The notes below the pieces were generated by a model, which was given only the letters and a program-made list of their open reading frames with translations, was not told the origin of the DNA and made no database searches. 43,503 bases of DNA from Pseudomonas juntendi. GTDB taxonomy: Bacteria > Pseudomonadota > Gammaproteobacteria > Pseudomonadales > Pseudomonadaceae. The position numbers were made by a program, and so were the translations under genes. Where the stretch lies: positions 1-43,503 of the forward strand of contig NZ_BLJG01000168.1 of NCBI RefSeq assembly GCF_009932375.1, given 5' to 3'. Below, piece after piece: positions 1 to 10,138 of this stretch. Position 1 is the stretch's first letter; each line of letters opens with the position of its first letter.

Positions 1-54
1 GCGCTCGATCTCCCAGGCGATGCATATCTTTTGCCAAATAACACCCACACATTG
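1..54. other. Left edge, no gene seen
   Basis: This short stretch lies downstream of the minus-strand oxidoreductase gene. I see no open frame, hairpin or promoter here that I could defend. Confidence 0.5.
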
Positions 55-1350
55 CTAGCCCAACACCTCACGTAACCGGTACCACAACATCCCCAGCGCC
101 AGCAGTGGCGAGCGCAGTGCCTTGCCACCGGGGAACGTCAGATGCGGCACTGCACTGAACACATCCAGGCCGTGGCTGTGGCCCAGGGCGATGCTTTCCG
201 CCAGCAGCTTGGCTGTCCAGTGAGTCACGTTCAGCCCGTGCCCGGAATAGCCCTGGGCGTAATACACGTTGGGGTGTTGGCTCAAGCGCCCGACCTGGGG
301 AAAGCGGTTGGCGGTGATGCCGATCATGCCACCCCACTGGTAGTCGATGCGCACATCGGCCAGTTGCGGGAATACCTTCAGCACCTTCGGCCGCATATAC
401 CCGGCGATGTCCTTGGGGTCGCGGCCGGAATAGTGGCAGGCGCCGCCGAACAACAGGCGGCGATCAGCGGTGAGGCGGTAGTAATCCAGGCCGACTTTCT
501 GGTCGCACAGTGCCATGTTCTGCGGGATCAAGCGGCTCGCCAGTGTTTCGGGCAGCGGTTCGGTGGCCACCACGTAACTGCCGGCTGGCAGCACCTTGCC
601 ACTCAGCCGCGGTTCCAGGTCGTCCAGGTGGGCGTTGCAGCCCAGCACCAGGCGGCCCGCGCGCACGCTGCCGTGTGCCGTATGCACGGTAACGCTGGGC
701 CCATGCTCGATACGCAGCACCGGGCTTTGCTCGAAAATGCGCACGCCCAGGGTATGGGCGGCGCGGGCCTCGCCCTGAACCAGGTCGAGCGGGTGCAGGT
801 GCCCTGAACCCATGTCCACCAGGCCGCCGGCGTACCGGTCGCTGGCGACGATCTCATGCAGCTGCCCGCTTGCGACCAGCCGTGTTTCGTGGCGGTAACC
901 TAGCGCTGCCAGGTCTTGCAGTTCATCCTTGAAGGCGTCGAACTGCGCGGGCGTGTTGGCCAGTTCGCAAAAGCCCCAGCGCAGGTCACAGGCAATGTCG
1001 TAGCGGGCGATGCGCGCGGCGACCAGCGCCACCGAGTCGATGCCGGCCTGCTTGAGGTAGCGCACGCCATCCTGGCCGACATGCCGGGCAAAACCGCTGA
1101 CATCATGGCCGATGCCGCGAATCAGCTGGCCGCCGTTGCGGCCACTGGCACCCCAGCCGATGCGCCGCCCCTCCAGCAGCACCACCGACAAACCACGCTC
1201 GGCCAGCTCCAGCGCCGTATTGACCCCGGTCAGCCCACCCCCGACCACACACACATCAGCGCTCAGGTCAGCGTCGAGGCTGGGGTAGGGGGCCGCATCG
1301 CGCGCAGTGGCTGCATAGTACGAAGCGGTGTGTTGGGTATTGAATGACAT
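55..1350 (-). CDS. puuB: FAD-dependent oxidoreductase, gamma-glutamylputrescine oxidoreductase (PuuB) type
   Basis: A 431-residue DAO-family flavoenzyme. The N-terminal dinucleotide-binding fold is plain: VVGGGLTGVNTALELAERG near residues 35-53, followed by the acidic end of the second strand (LLEG), then GWGASGRNGGQ, the FAD-contacting turn typical of the PuuB/glycine oxidase group. The C-terminal part has GYSGHGLN, also typical of the group. In the Puu pathway this enzyme oxidises gamma-glutamylputrescine to the aldehyde, releasing ammonia and H2O2. It is last in a minus-strand row after the glutamine-synthetase-like ligase and a polyamine-binding protein. The 13-nt gap to the upstream gene suggests co-transcription. 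The substrate is inferred from neighbours; another gamma-glutamylamine or amino acid is possible. Confidence 0.85.
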   Translation of the reverse strand: MSFNTQHTASYYAATARDAAPYPSLDADLSADVCVVGGGLTGVNTALELAERGLSVVLLEGRRIGWGASGRNGGQLIRGIGHDVSGFARHVGQDGVRYLKQAGIDSVALVAARIARYDIACDLRWGFCELANTPAQFDAFKDELQDLAALGYRHETRLVASGQLHEIVASDRYAGGLVDMGSGHLHPLDLVQGEARAAHTLGVRIFEQSPVLRIEHGPSVTVHTAHGSVRAGRLVLGCNAHLDDLEPRLSGKVLPAGSYVVATEPLPETLASRLIPQNMALCDQKVGLDYYRLTADRRLLFGGACHYSGRDPKDIAGYMRPKVLKVFPQLADVRIDYQWGGMIGITANRFPQVGRLSQHPNVYYAQGYSGHGLNVTHWTAKLLAESIALGHSHGLDVFSAVPHLTFPGGKALRSPLLALGMLWYRLREVLG

Positions 1351-1363
1351 AGAGGGTCTCGGC

Positions 1364-3879
<2,516 letters not shown>

Positions 3880-3948
3880 ACAGACCTCTTGGTTGGGTTT
3901 TTTATGTGGGAGGCGCTGCACCCGCCGAAGCCGTTGCACAGCTTCAAG

Positions 3949-3964
3949 GGCATCGCGCTTCCCA
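3949..3964 (-). promoter_or_regulatory. Candidate sigma-54 (-24/-12) promoter of the puuA-type operon
   Basis: On the minus strand the sequence reads TGGGAAGCGCGATGCC. It keeps the invariant GG, a 10-nt spacer and GC of sigma-54 promoters (consensus TGGCACG-N4-TTGC). The site is about 70 nt upstream of the start codon at 3879. The match outside GG/GC is partial, so this is a candidate only. Confidence 0.45.
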
Positions 3965-4033
3965 GGTGACACGCTGGAGGCTATCTTGGGCTCGGCAGCC
4001 CATCGCCATCTATCCACTTTCTTCGGCATTCAA

Positions 4034-4050
4034 TGCACCAAAAGAGTGCA
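4034..4050. promoter_or_regulatory. NtrC-like binding site
   Basis: TGCACCAAAAGAGTGCA matches the NtrC consensus TGCACCAAAATGGTGCA at 15 of 17 positions, with perfect TGCAC/GTGCA outer arms. It lies about 70-100 bp upstream of the candidate sigma-54 promoter of the puuA-type gene, a usual enhancer distance. It also lies 13 nt before the GTG start of the divergent AraC gene, so bound NtrC could repress that gene. Confidence 0.5.
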
Positions 4051-4063
4051 ATCAGGACAAAGC

Positions 4064-4963
4064 GTGACAACGCCCAACGCCTTGCAGGTACAAGCTTTCC
4101 ACACCTCGGATGTGTCCGAGCAGGTTCGCATCACCCCCGGTTGGCAGCAGCAGTACCGGCAGATGTCGCCGGGCCATTTCAGCGGCCAGTTGCGCTGCCT
4201 GGGGCTTGACGGCGTGCAGGTCTACGAAGAACGCCTCAACACCCGGGTAGAGCAGTTCTTCCGGGCGCCGAGCGGGTCACTGGCGTTCTGCTTCGACCAG
4301 AGCGAGAACAGCCTTTACCTGCTCAATGAACAGAGCCGCAACATCTGGATCACGCCAGAGAATTACCAGGAAGTGGCCGTCGTGTTCGACCAGACGTTTC
4401 TCGCCAGCCACGGCCTGGACCCTCGCAGGCTCGACGGTTTGTTCATGGTGCCGCTGGGCAGTGGCCAGAATGCGTTGTTCGGCAGTTGGCTCAGTGCCAC
4501 CCTGACCCGCCTGGGCGAGGCTGGGTGCCCGTTGCAGGGGCAGGCGTTGGCGGAGCAGTTGCTGGAGGACTGCCTGTTCATCCTCGACAATGCCTGCCAG
4601 CGCTTGCAGGGCATGGCCATGGGCCGGCGGGACGAGGAGCGGGCGATCATGCACCGGGTCAGCGAGTGGGCGGCTGACTGCCCGGAAGAAACCTTGAACC
4701 TGGTGGAACTGGCGGCGGTGGCGGGCGTGTCGCTGCGCCAGTTGCAGCAGGCTTTCAAGGCCTACACCGGCATGCCGCCCGCGCACTGGTTGCGGTTGCG
4801 CCGGCTCAATGGGGCGCGGCGCGATCTGTTGCGGGGCGGTGGCGTGACCGTGGCGGAAGTGGCGATGCGTTGGTCGTTCTGGCATTTGGGAAGGTTTTCA
4901 GAGAGTTACCGGCAATTGTTCAAGGAATTTCCGAGCGAGACACTCAAGCGCGTCAAGCGCTGA
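4064..4963 (+). CDS. AraC-family transcriptional regulator (EutR/FeaR-like)
   Basis: A 299-residue regulator. I choose the GTG at 4064 because AGGA lies 6 nt upstream; an in-frame GTG at 4046 and the ATG at 3893 have weaker support. The N-terminal 190 residues form a ligand or partner-binding domain without clear membrane segments. The C-terminal 95 residues hold the two AraC helix-turn-helix units: LNLVELAAVAGVSLRQLQQAF, then VAEVAMRWSFWHLGRFSESY ending in the conserved RLFKEFPSETL motif. The overall form resembles EutR-type regulators of amine catabolism. It is divergent from the puuA-type operon with a 184-nt shared upstream region, so control of that operon is likely. The effector is unknown. 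Confidence 0.85.
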   Translation: MTTPNALQVQAFHTSDVSEQVRITPGWQQQYRQMSPGHFSGQLRCLGLDGVQVYEERLNTRVEQFFRAPSGSLAFCFDQSENSLYLLNEQSRNIWITPENYQEVAVVFDQTFLASHGLDPRRLDGLFMVPLGSGQNALFGSWLSATLTRLGEAGCPLQGQALAEQLLEDCLFILDNACQRLQGMAMGRRDEERAIMHRVSEWAADCPEETLNLVELAAVAGVSLRQLQQAFKAYTGMPPAHWLRLRRLNGARRDLLRGGGVTVAEVAMRWSFWHLGRFSESYRQLFKEFPSETLKRVKR

Positions 4964-5037
4964 ACCGCCGGCCCGCAAGTGCAGCAGCCGGCGCCGAAAA
5001 TTGCTATCGTGCCAGCCTGTTTCGACCCGAGGTGCCG

Positions 5038-6948
5038 ATGTTCTACCTGCCTTTGCCCAGTGACCAGGCTGACAGCCTCGCCAGTGTTCCCCTTACCGAC
5101 TTCTTCAGCAGCGCCAGCCTGCTTCAGGCCGCTGCGGTGTTGTTCGTGCAAAACCTGCCTCGCCAGCCGGCGACTGCCTCCGCCGATGCTCAGGAGCGCC
5201 GCTTTGCCGAGATCGTGCGGATCGCCAACGACGTTGAACGTGCCGCGCCTGGGCGCTTCCAGGGGCAGGTGGCGCAGCACTTCGACCGTGAAGCCTTCGC
5301 CATGGGCCTGGGCATGCTGGGCGAAAACGGCATTGCGCTGCTCAGTGGTGAAGTGGCGTACAGCGCAGATGAACTGCAGGACGACGAGGGGCAGTGGAAT
5401 TTCCAGTTCGCCGACCGCTATCGCCAGCGCGCCACGCCGCTGCACCCCGTGCACCTGCCGGCGCTGGCCAGCGACCTGATGCTCAGCGACCAGCAGAACC
5501 GGCTGTTGCGTGAATTTCTGGGCGGTATCGACGAATCGGTCGCCGTGCAGGGCTTTGCCGGTACCGGCAAGACCTTTCTGATCCACCAGTTCGCCCGGTT
5601 GCTGGAGCCGCAGCGCACCTTGTTGCTGGCCTTGACCGAGGGCCAGTTGCGTGCGCTGCAGGCGCGGGTCAAGGATGCCGCTGCCTACACCGCGCTGACC
5701 TTCGGCCAGTTGGCCGACGAGCTGTTGAACCGCGACCTCACCAGCAACGGCTGGCGCCTGCGCGACCCTTACCGCACCAAGCGCTCGTGGCGCCCGCAAG
5801 AGGCGCAGGTGGTGCGCTGGCTGGCCATCCCCGACATTGGCCCGCTTGCCGCGCGCGACGTGGTCGCCTTGTGCATCCGCGCGGTGCGGGCGTTTTGCCA
5901 CAGTGCCGACGCGCAGGTGCAGTTGCACCACCTGCCCTGGGCCGGGCCGGGCACATCGCCGCTGGACCAGGAAGTGTTGCTGGAAAAGGCACGGCTGTAC
6001 TGGCAGGAGCTGATTCGCCCGTCAGCGCGGGAAATCCAGTTGCCGGTACGCGACTACCACCGGGTCAAGCTGCTGGCGCTGACCGGCCTGGTGATTGACA
6101 GCGGCTACACCCATGTCATCGTCGACGAGGCGCACGAGTTGTCGGCACCGATGCTTGCCGTACTTGACCGCAGCCCGCAAGCGGTCATCGCCCTCGGTGA
6201 CGAACTGCAGAACCTGAACGGCCTCAGTGCGCACCATGGCAGCTTCATCCGCCAGCGCTGCATCGACCACTCGCTGCGCGCAGGGCCGGCGATGGACAAC
6301 GTGCTCAACCCGCTGATACAGGCGCACCCGGCATCGATCCAGGCGGCCTTCAGTGGGAGCGCCGAGCACTACACCCGGGTCAGCTTCTTCGATGCGGTCA
6401 CGGTGCCGGAACAGCCCACCGCGTTGATCGTCGATGACGAGTGGGGGCTGTTTGGCTGGTTCCAGCGCCTGACGCACCAGGGCGTGCCGTTCGTGCTGCT
6501 GCAAAGCGCGCGCAAGGACTTCGAACTGTTCGTGGAGGATTGCATCGAGCTGTACCGCCATGGCACCCGGCCTCGTCACCCGATGCTGTTCCGCTATGCC
6601 AGCTGGCAGGCGCTGGAGCAGGACAAGGGTGAGGACAAGGCATTCGTCGCGGTGGCCAACCTGCTGCGCAAGGGCTACACCCCGCAGCACTTTGCCCAGG
6701 CCAAGAGCCGTTACCGCTGGACCAAGGCGCCAAAGCTGTTCCTCGGGCGGGTAAGGGATGTGAAGAACATGGAGTTTGCCCGGGTGATGGTGTCGCCCGA
6801 GCTGATGGTCACGCCGCAGGTGGCCGGTAACCGCAATGAACGGGCGCGCCTGCTGGCAGGCTTGTACACCGCCTGTTCACGGGCGCGGCATGAGCTGATC
6901 GTGCCGGGGGGGATGCTGGACTGGGTCAAGGACCAGGTGCGCGATTGA
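5038..6948 (+). CDS. Superfamily 1 (UvrD/Rep-like) DNA/RNA helicase
   Basis: A 636-residue protein. The ATG at 5038 has GAGG six bases upstream; the frame is open further upstream but overlaps the AraC gene end. Residues 172-179 are the Walker A motif GFAGTGKT, and residues 360-368 (HVIVDEAHE) are Walker B of an SF1 helicase. ALGDELQNL follows as motif III. Near the C-terminus, LYTACSRARHELIV is motif VI of the UvrD-type C-terminal domain. The first 150 residues are of no family I recognise. It is a likely nucleic-acid-dependent ATPase and translocase of unknown role. It stands alone, between a regulator and a convergent dehydrogenase, so context gives no further clue. Confidence 0.8.
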   Translation: MFYLPLPSDQADSLASVPLTDFFSSASLLQAAAVLFVQNLPRQPATASADAQERRFAEIVRIANDVERAAPGRFQGQVAQHFDREAFAMGLGMLGENGIALLSGEVAYSADELQDDEGQWNFQFADRYRQRATPLHPVHLPALASDLMLSDQQNRLLREFLGGIDESVAVQGFAGTGKTFLIHQFARLLEPQRTLLLALTEGQLRALQARVKDAAAYTALTFGQLADELLNRDLTSNGWRLRDPYRTKRSWRPQEAQVVRWLAIPDIGPLAARDVVALCIRAVRAFCHSADAQVQLHHLPWAGPGTSPLDQEVLLEKARLYWQELIRPSAREIQLPVRDYHRVKLLALTGLVIDSGYTHVIVDEAHELSAPMLAVLDRSPQAVIALGDELQNLNGLSAHHGSFIRQRCIDHSLRAGPAMDNVLNPLIQAHPASIQAAFSGSAEHYTRVSFFDAVTVPEQPTALIVDDEWGLFGWFQRLTHQGVPFVLLQSARKDFELFVEDCIELYRHGTRPRHPMLFRYASWQALEQDKGEDKAFVAVANLLRKGYTPQHFAQAKSRYRWTKAPKLFLGRVRDVKNMEFARVMVSPELMVTPQVAGNRNERARLLAGLYTACSRARHELIVPGGMLDWVKDQVRD

Positions 6949-6958
6949 GGTTGGCAGA

Positions 6959-6973
6959 GGCTGCAATGCAGCC
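6959..6973. terminator. Hairpin between convergent helicase and sad genes
   Basis: GGCTGC-AAT-GCAGCC forms a perfect 6-bp stem in the 40-nt gap between two convergent genes. It could act in both directions. There is no strong T-run. Confidence 0.5.
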
Positions 6974-6988
6974 CCTGCTTCACTGGAC

Positions 6989-8374
6989 TCAGTTACGGTC
7001 CAGCCACACGGTCTGGGCATTGGTGAACTCCCGCACACCAAAGTGCGACAGCTCGCGCCCGAAGCCGCTTTTCTTCACGCCGCCGAACGCCACGCGGGGG
7101 TCGGATGCGCAGTAACCATTGATGAACACGCCGCCGGTATCCAGCGCGGCAGTCATGCGCTCGGCCAGCGCATAATCGGCGGTGTAGATGGTCGCCGCCA
7201 GGCCGAATTCGCTGTCGTTGGCCAGCTCCACGGCATGCTCGGCGTCACGGGCCGTGATGATCGCCGCCACCGGGCCGAACAGCTCTTGCTTGAATGCTGT
7301 CATGTCCGGGGTCACATTGGCGAACACGGTCGGGGCATAGAAGTTGGCAACGCCTTCGACCTTGTGGCCGCCCAGCAGCAGGGTGGCACCCTCGGCCAAC
7401 GTCGCCTGTACCTGGCCATCCAGCTCGTCGCGCAGGTCGTAGCGGGCCATGGGGCCGATGTAGGTGTCGTCCTGCAGCGGGTTGCCCATGTTCAGCTGCC
7501 GGGTTGCCTCGACGAACTTGCGGGTGAACGCGTCGGCAATGCTTGCTTCCACGATCATGCGCTTGGCCGCTGCGCAGACCTGGCCGGTGTTCTGGTAGCG
7601 ACCGATGACGGCTGCCTGGACTGCGGCGTCCAGGTCGGCGTCAGCCAGGACGATGAACGGGTCGGAACCGCCGAGTTCGAGCACGCATTTTTTCAGTGCG
7701 GCACCGGCCTGGGCACCGATCGCCATGCCGGCACGCACGCTACCGGTCAGGGTCACCGCGGCAATGCGCGGGTCGTTGATGGCGCGGGTGACGCCCTCCG
7801 GGGTCACGTTCAACACTTCGAAAACGCCTTGCGGCAGGCCGGCATCCTTGAACAGTTCGCCCAGCAAGTAGGCGCTGCCCATTACGTTCGGCGCGTGCTT
7901 GAGCACGTAGGTATTGCCGGCCAGGATCGCCGGCACGGCGCCGCGCAGTACCTGCCAGACCGGGAAGTTCCAGGGCATCACCGCCAGGATCGGGCCCAGC
8001 GGGCGGTATTCGATGCGGGCCTTTTCGACCTGGGTAGGCTCGGCGGCCAGCATCGCGGGGCCATGCTCGGCATACCAGCGGCACAGGCCAACGCACTTGG
8101 CGACTTCGCCGCGGGCCTGGGCGATGGGCTTGCCGATTTCACGGCTGATCATCTGCGCGAAGGCCTCGGCCTTGGCTTCAAGGGTGCTGGCCAAGGCGAG
8201 CAGGTACTCGCTGCGCTGACCCAGCGACACTTGGCGCCACTGGCGGTAGCCGGCCTTGGCACGCTGCAGCGCCGCTTCCAGTGCGGCGTCGGTGTCGAAC
8301 GGGTAGGCGCCGATCTGCTCGCCGGTGTACGGGTCGAGGGAGATGGCGTGGGTCAGGCTGCTGATCGCACTCAT
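6989..8374 (-). CDS. sad: Succinate-semialdehyde dehydrogenase (Sad/YneI type)
   Basis: A 461-residue aldehyde dehydrogenase. Catalytic residues are all present: Asn136 (MPWNFP), Glu233 (VLELGG) and the nucleophile Cys267 (NTGQVC). The cofactor-binding turn LTGS is near 209-212, and GGVKKSGFGREL marks the C-terminal dimer arm. The family oxidises succinate semialdehyde to succinate with NAD(P)+, the last step of GABA and putrescine breakdown. At about 460 residues it is the shorter Sad/YneI form rather than the 480-residue GabD. It is divergent from a PtrR-like LysR gene, exactly as yneI and yneJ are paired in enterobacteria, which supports the assignment. The polyamine genes upstream fit the same pathway. 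Confidence 0.88.
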   Translation of the reverse strand: MSAISSLTHAISLDPYTGEQIGAYPFDTDAALEAALQRAKAGYRQWRQVSLGQRSEYLLALASTLEAKAEAFAQMISREIGKPIAQARGEVAKCVGLCRWYAEHGPAMLAAEPTQVEKARIEYRPLGPILAVMPWNFPVWQVLRGAVPAILAGNTYVLKHAPNVMGSAYLLGELFKDAGLPQGVFEVLNVTPEGVTRAINDPRIAAVTLTGSVRAGMAIGAQAGAALKKCVLELGGSDPFIVLADADLDAAVQAAVIGRYQNTGQVCAAAKRMIVEASIADAFTRKFVEATRQLNMGNPLQDDTYIGPMARYDLRDELDGQVQATLAEGATLLLGGHKVEGVANFYAPTVFANVTPDMTAFKQELFGPVAAIITARDAEHAVELANDSEFGLAATIYTADYALAERMTAALDTGGVFINGYCASDPRVAFGGVKKSGFGRELSHFGVREFTNAQTVWLDRN

Positions 8375-8481
8375 GGCAGGGCACTCTCGTCGTTATTGAA
8401 CAGTGGAGCCAGACTAGTGGGCTATGGCTTTAATGAAAACTGAATAATAATGAGCGAAACATTCACGTTTGGAGAAAGGCT
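8375..8481. promoter_or_regulatory. Divergent sad/ptrR control region
   Basis: This 107-nt AT-richer region separates the two divergent genes. An interrupted repeat, AGCC-N9-GGCT at 8407-8423, could be part of a LysR-type operator. I cannot place the promoters precisely. Confidence 0.35.
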
Positions 8482-9351
8482 GTGGACCTGGTGCAACTGG
8501 AGATCTTCAAGGCCGTGGCAGAGCAGGGCAGCATCAGCGCTGCCGCGCAGCATATCCATCGGGTGCCTTCCAACCTGACCACGCGCATCAAGCAGCTGGA
8601 AGAAGACCTGGGTGTGGAACTGTTCATCCGCGAGAAAAGCCGCTTGCGCCTGTCACCCGCGGGTTGGAACTTCCTGGAATACACACGGCGCATTCTCGAC
8701 CTGGTGCACGAGGCCCGCCTGACCGTGGCCGGTGAAGACCCGCAAGGCACCTTCGCCCTGGGCTCGCTGGAAAGCACCGCAGCCGTGCGCATCCCGGCCT
8801 TGCTGGCGGCCTACAACCAGCGCTACCCCAAGGTGGACCTGGACCTGTCCACCGGCCCTTCAGGGACCATGCTCGAGGGGGTGTTGTCTGGCCGGCTGGT
8901 GGCTGCGTTCGTCGATGGCCCGGTGTTGCACCCCACGCTGGAGGGCATCCCGGTGTTCGAGGAAGAGATGATGGTCATCGCACCGCTCAATCATGCCCCG
9001 GTGACCCGCGCCCAGGACGTCAACGGTGAAAACATCTACGCGTTCCGGGCCAACTGTTCGTACCGGCATCACTTCGAAAACTGGTTCGTCCAAGACCAGG
9101 CGGTTCCCGGCAAGATCCATGAAATGGAGTCGTACCACGGCATGCTCGCCTGCGTCAGCGCCGGGGCCGGCCTGGCCATGCTGCCGCGCAGCATGCTCGA
9201 CAACATGCCGGGCTGCAGCACGGTCATTGCCTGGCCCATGTCGGAAGACTTCCGCTACCTGAAAACCTGGCTGGTGTGGCGACGTGGCACAGTATCACGC
9301 AGCTTGAGCATGTTCGTGAAACTGCTTGAAGAAAAGAATGCAAGCCAATGA
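8482..9351 (+). CDS. ptrR: LysR-family regulator, PtrR/YneJ-like
   Basis: A 289-residue LysR regulator starting at a GTG preceded by GGAG. Residues 1-60 are the winged helix-turn-helix ([20 protein letters not shown], then [13 protein letters not shown]). The remainder is the periplasmic-binding-like effector domain. Several stretches, including [22 protein letters not shown] and [13 protein letters not shown], closely recall YneJ/PtrR of Escherichia coli, which controls the adjacent sad gene in putrescine utilisation. Here too it is divergent from sad. The effector is probably a putrescine-pathway intermediate, by analogy only. Confidence 0.87.
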   Translation: MDLVQLEIFKAVAEQGSISAAAQHIHRVPSNLTTRIKQLEEDLGVELFIREKSRLRLSPAGWNFLEYTRRILDLVHEARLTVAGEDPQGTFALGSLESTAAVRIPALLAAYNQRYPKVDLDLSTGPSGTMLEGVLSGRLVAAFVDGPVLHPTLEGIPVFEEEMMVIAPLNHAPVTRAQDVNGENIYAFRANCSYRHHFENWFVQDQAVPGKIHEMESYHGMLACVSAGAGLAMLPRSMLDNMPGCSTVIAWPMSEDFRYLKTWLVWRRGTVSRSLSMFVKLLEEKNASQ

Positions 9352-9460
9352 TTTACAAATACTAATCTACGTCTAGTCCGCACGTCTGCACGGCGCTCGC
9401 GGTCTGGTACCGCCTCACACCGCAACGGTCTATGAGCAATAATGGCAATTTACTTCCAAC

Positions 9461-9488
9461 TTTCTGATTATCGGACAATAATCAGAAA
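9461..9488. promoter_or_regulatory. AT-rich perfect palindrome upstream of pagL
   Basis: TTTCTGATTAT and ATAATCAGAAA form 11-bp perfect arms around CGGACA. It lies about 100 nt before pagL and 110 nt after ptrR. It may be an operator, or a hairpin ending ptrR transcription. Confidence 0.5.
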
Positions 9489-9501
9489 AGTATTACCTCG
9501 T

Positions 9502-9527
9502 GTGACCGGTCGCGATGAACCGGTCAC
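9502..9527. terminator. GC-rich inverted repeat between ptrR and pagL
   Basis: GTGACCGGT and ACCGGTCAC form 9-bp perfect arms with an 8-nt loop, followed by CGTTT. It could terminate ptrR or lie in the pagL leader. A smaller GGGGCT-ACA-GCCCC hairpin follows at about 9539-9552. Confidence 0.45.
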
Positions 9528-9585
9528 CGTTTAATCGAGGGGCTACAGCCCCCGCTTGCCGTGTAGACCATCAGGAGAGTCGTAG

Positions 9586-10107
9586 ATGAAAACCCGTCTC
9601 GCAGCATCGCTGGCCGTTGCCGTGCTGGCGCTTGCCGGCGCTGGCATGGCACAGGCCGCGCAGGTGTCCGGCGCCGTGGGCGTTACCAGCCAGGGCGACA
9701 TGACCTACCGCATTGGTATGTCGTTCGACTGGGACAAGAAGTGGCTGCAAAGCGACATCGGCTATGTCAGCGGTTACTGGGACGCCGGCTACACCTACTG
9801 GGAGGGCGGCGACGCCAGTGGCGCCCATTCGCTGTCGTTCAGCCCGGTGTTCACCTATGAATTCAGCGGTTTCACCTACACCCCGTACATCGAAGCGGGC
9901 ATCGGCCTGGCTGCGTTCTCCAAGACTGATGTGGGCGACCAGCGCCTGGGTTCGTCGTTCAACTTCGAGGACCGTATCGGCCTTGGCCTGAAACTGCCAG
10001 GGGAGCAGAAAGTCGGGCTGCGTGCGATCCATTATTCCAACGCCGGGATCAAGCAGCCCAACGACGGCATCGAGTCGTATTCGCTGTTCTACAGCAAAGG
10101 TTTCTGA
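9586..10107 (+). CDS. pagL: Lipid A 3-O-deacylase PagL
   Basis: A 173-residue outer-membrane protein, the usual PagL precursor length. The ATG follows AGGAG and begins a signal peptide ending in AQA near residue 24. The mature part shows alternating aromatic strands of a small beta-barrel. The family active site is complete: His149 and Ser151 in AIHYSNAG, and Glu163 in DGIES. Subtracting about 23 signal residues gives 126, 128 and 140, the published catalytic triad numbers of P. aeruginosa PagL. The enzyme removes the 3-position acyl chain from lipid A in the outer leaflet, altering immune recognition and permeability. The gene stands alone, with several palindromes upstream. Confidence 0.9.
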   Translation: MKTRLAASLAVAVLALAGAGMAQAAQVSGAVGVTSQGDMTYRIGMSFDWDKKWLQSDIGYVSGYWDAGYTYWEGGDASGAHSLSFSPVFTYEFSGFTYTPYIEAGIGLAAFSKTDVGDQRLGSSFNFEDRIGLGLKLPGEQKVGLRAIHYSNAGIKQPNDGIESYSLFYSKGF

Positions 10108-10113
10108 CAGGTA

Positions 10114-10131
10114 GGGCTGCTTATGCAGCCC
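10114..10131. terminator. Bidirectional terminator-like hairpin between pagL and the TonB receptor
   Basis: GGGCTGC-TTAT-GCAGCCC forms a 7-bp perfect stem in the 31-nt gap between two convergent genes. Confidence 0.6.
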
Positions 10132-10138
10132 CAGCCGT

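Noticed and set aside
4870..5037. Upstream extension of the helicase gene
   Set aside because: It overlaps the AraC gene end in another frame, and its translation looks unlike protein. The ATG at 5038 has a good ribosome site.
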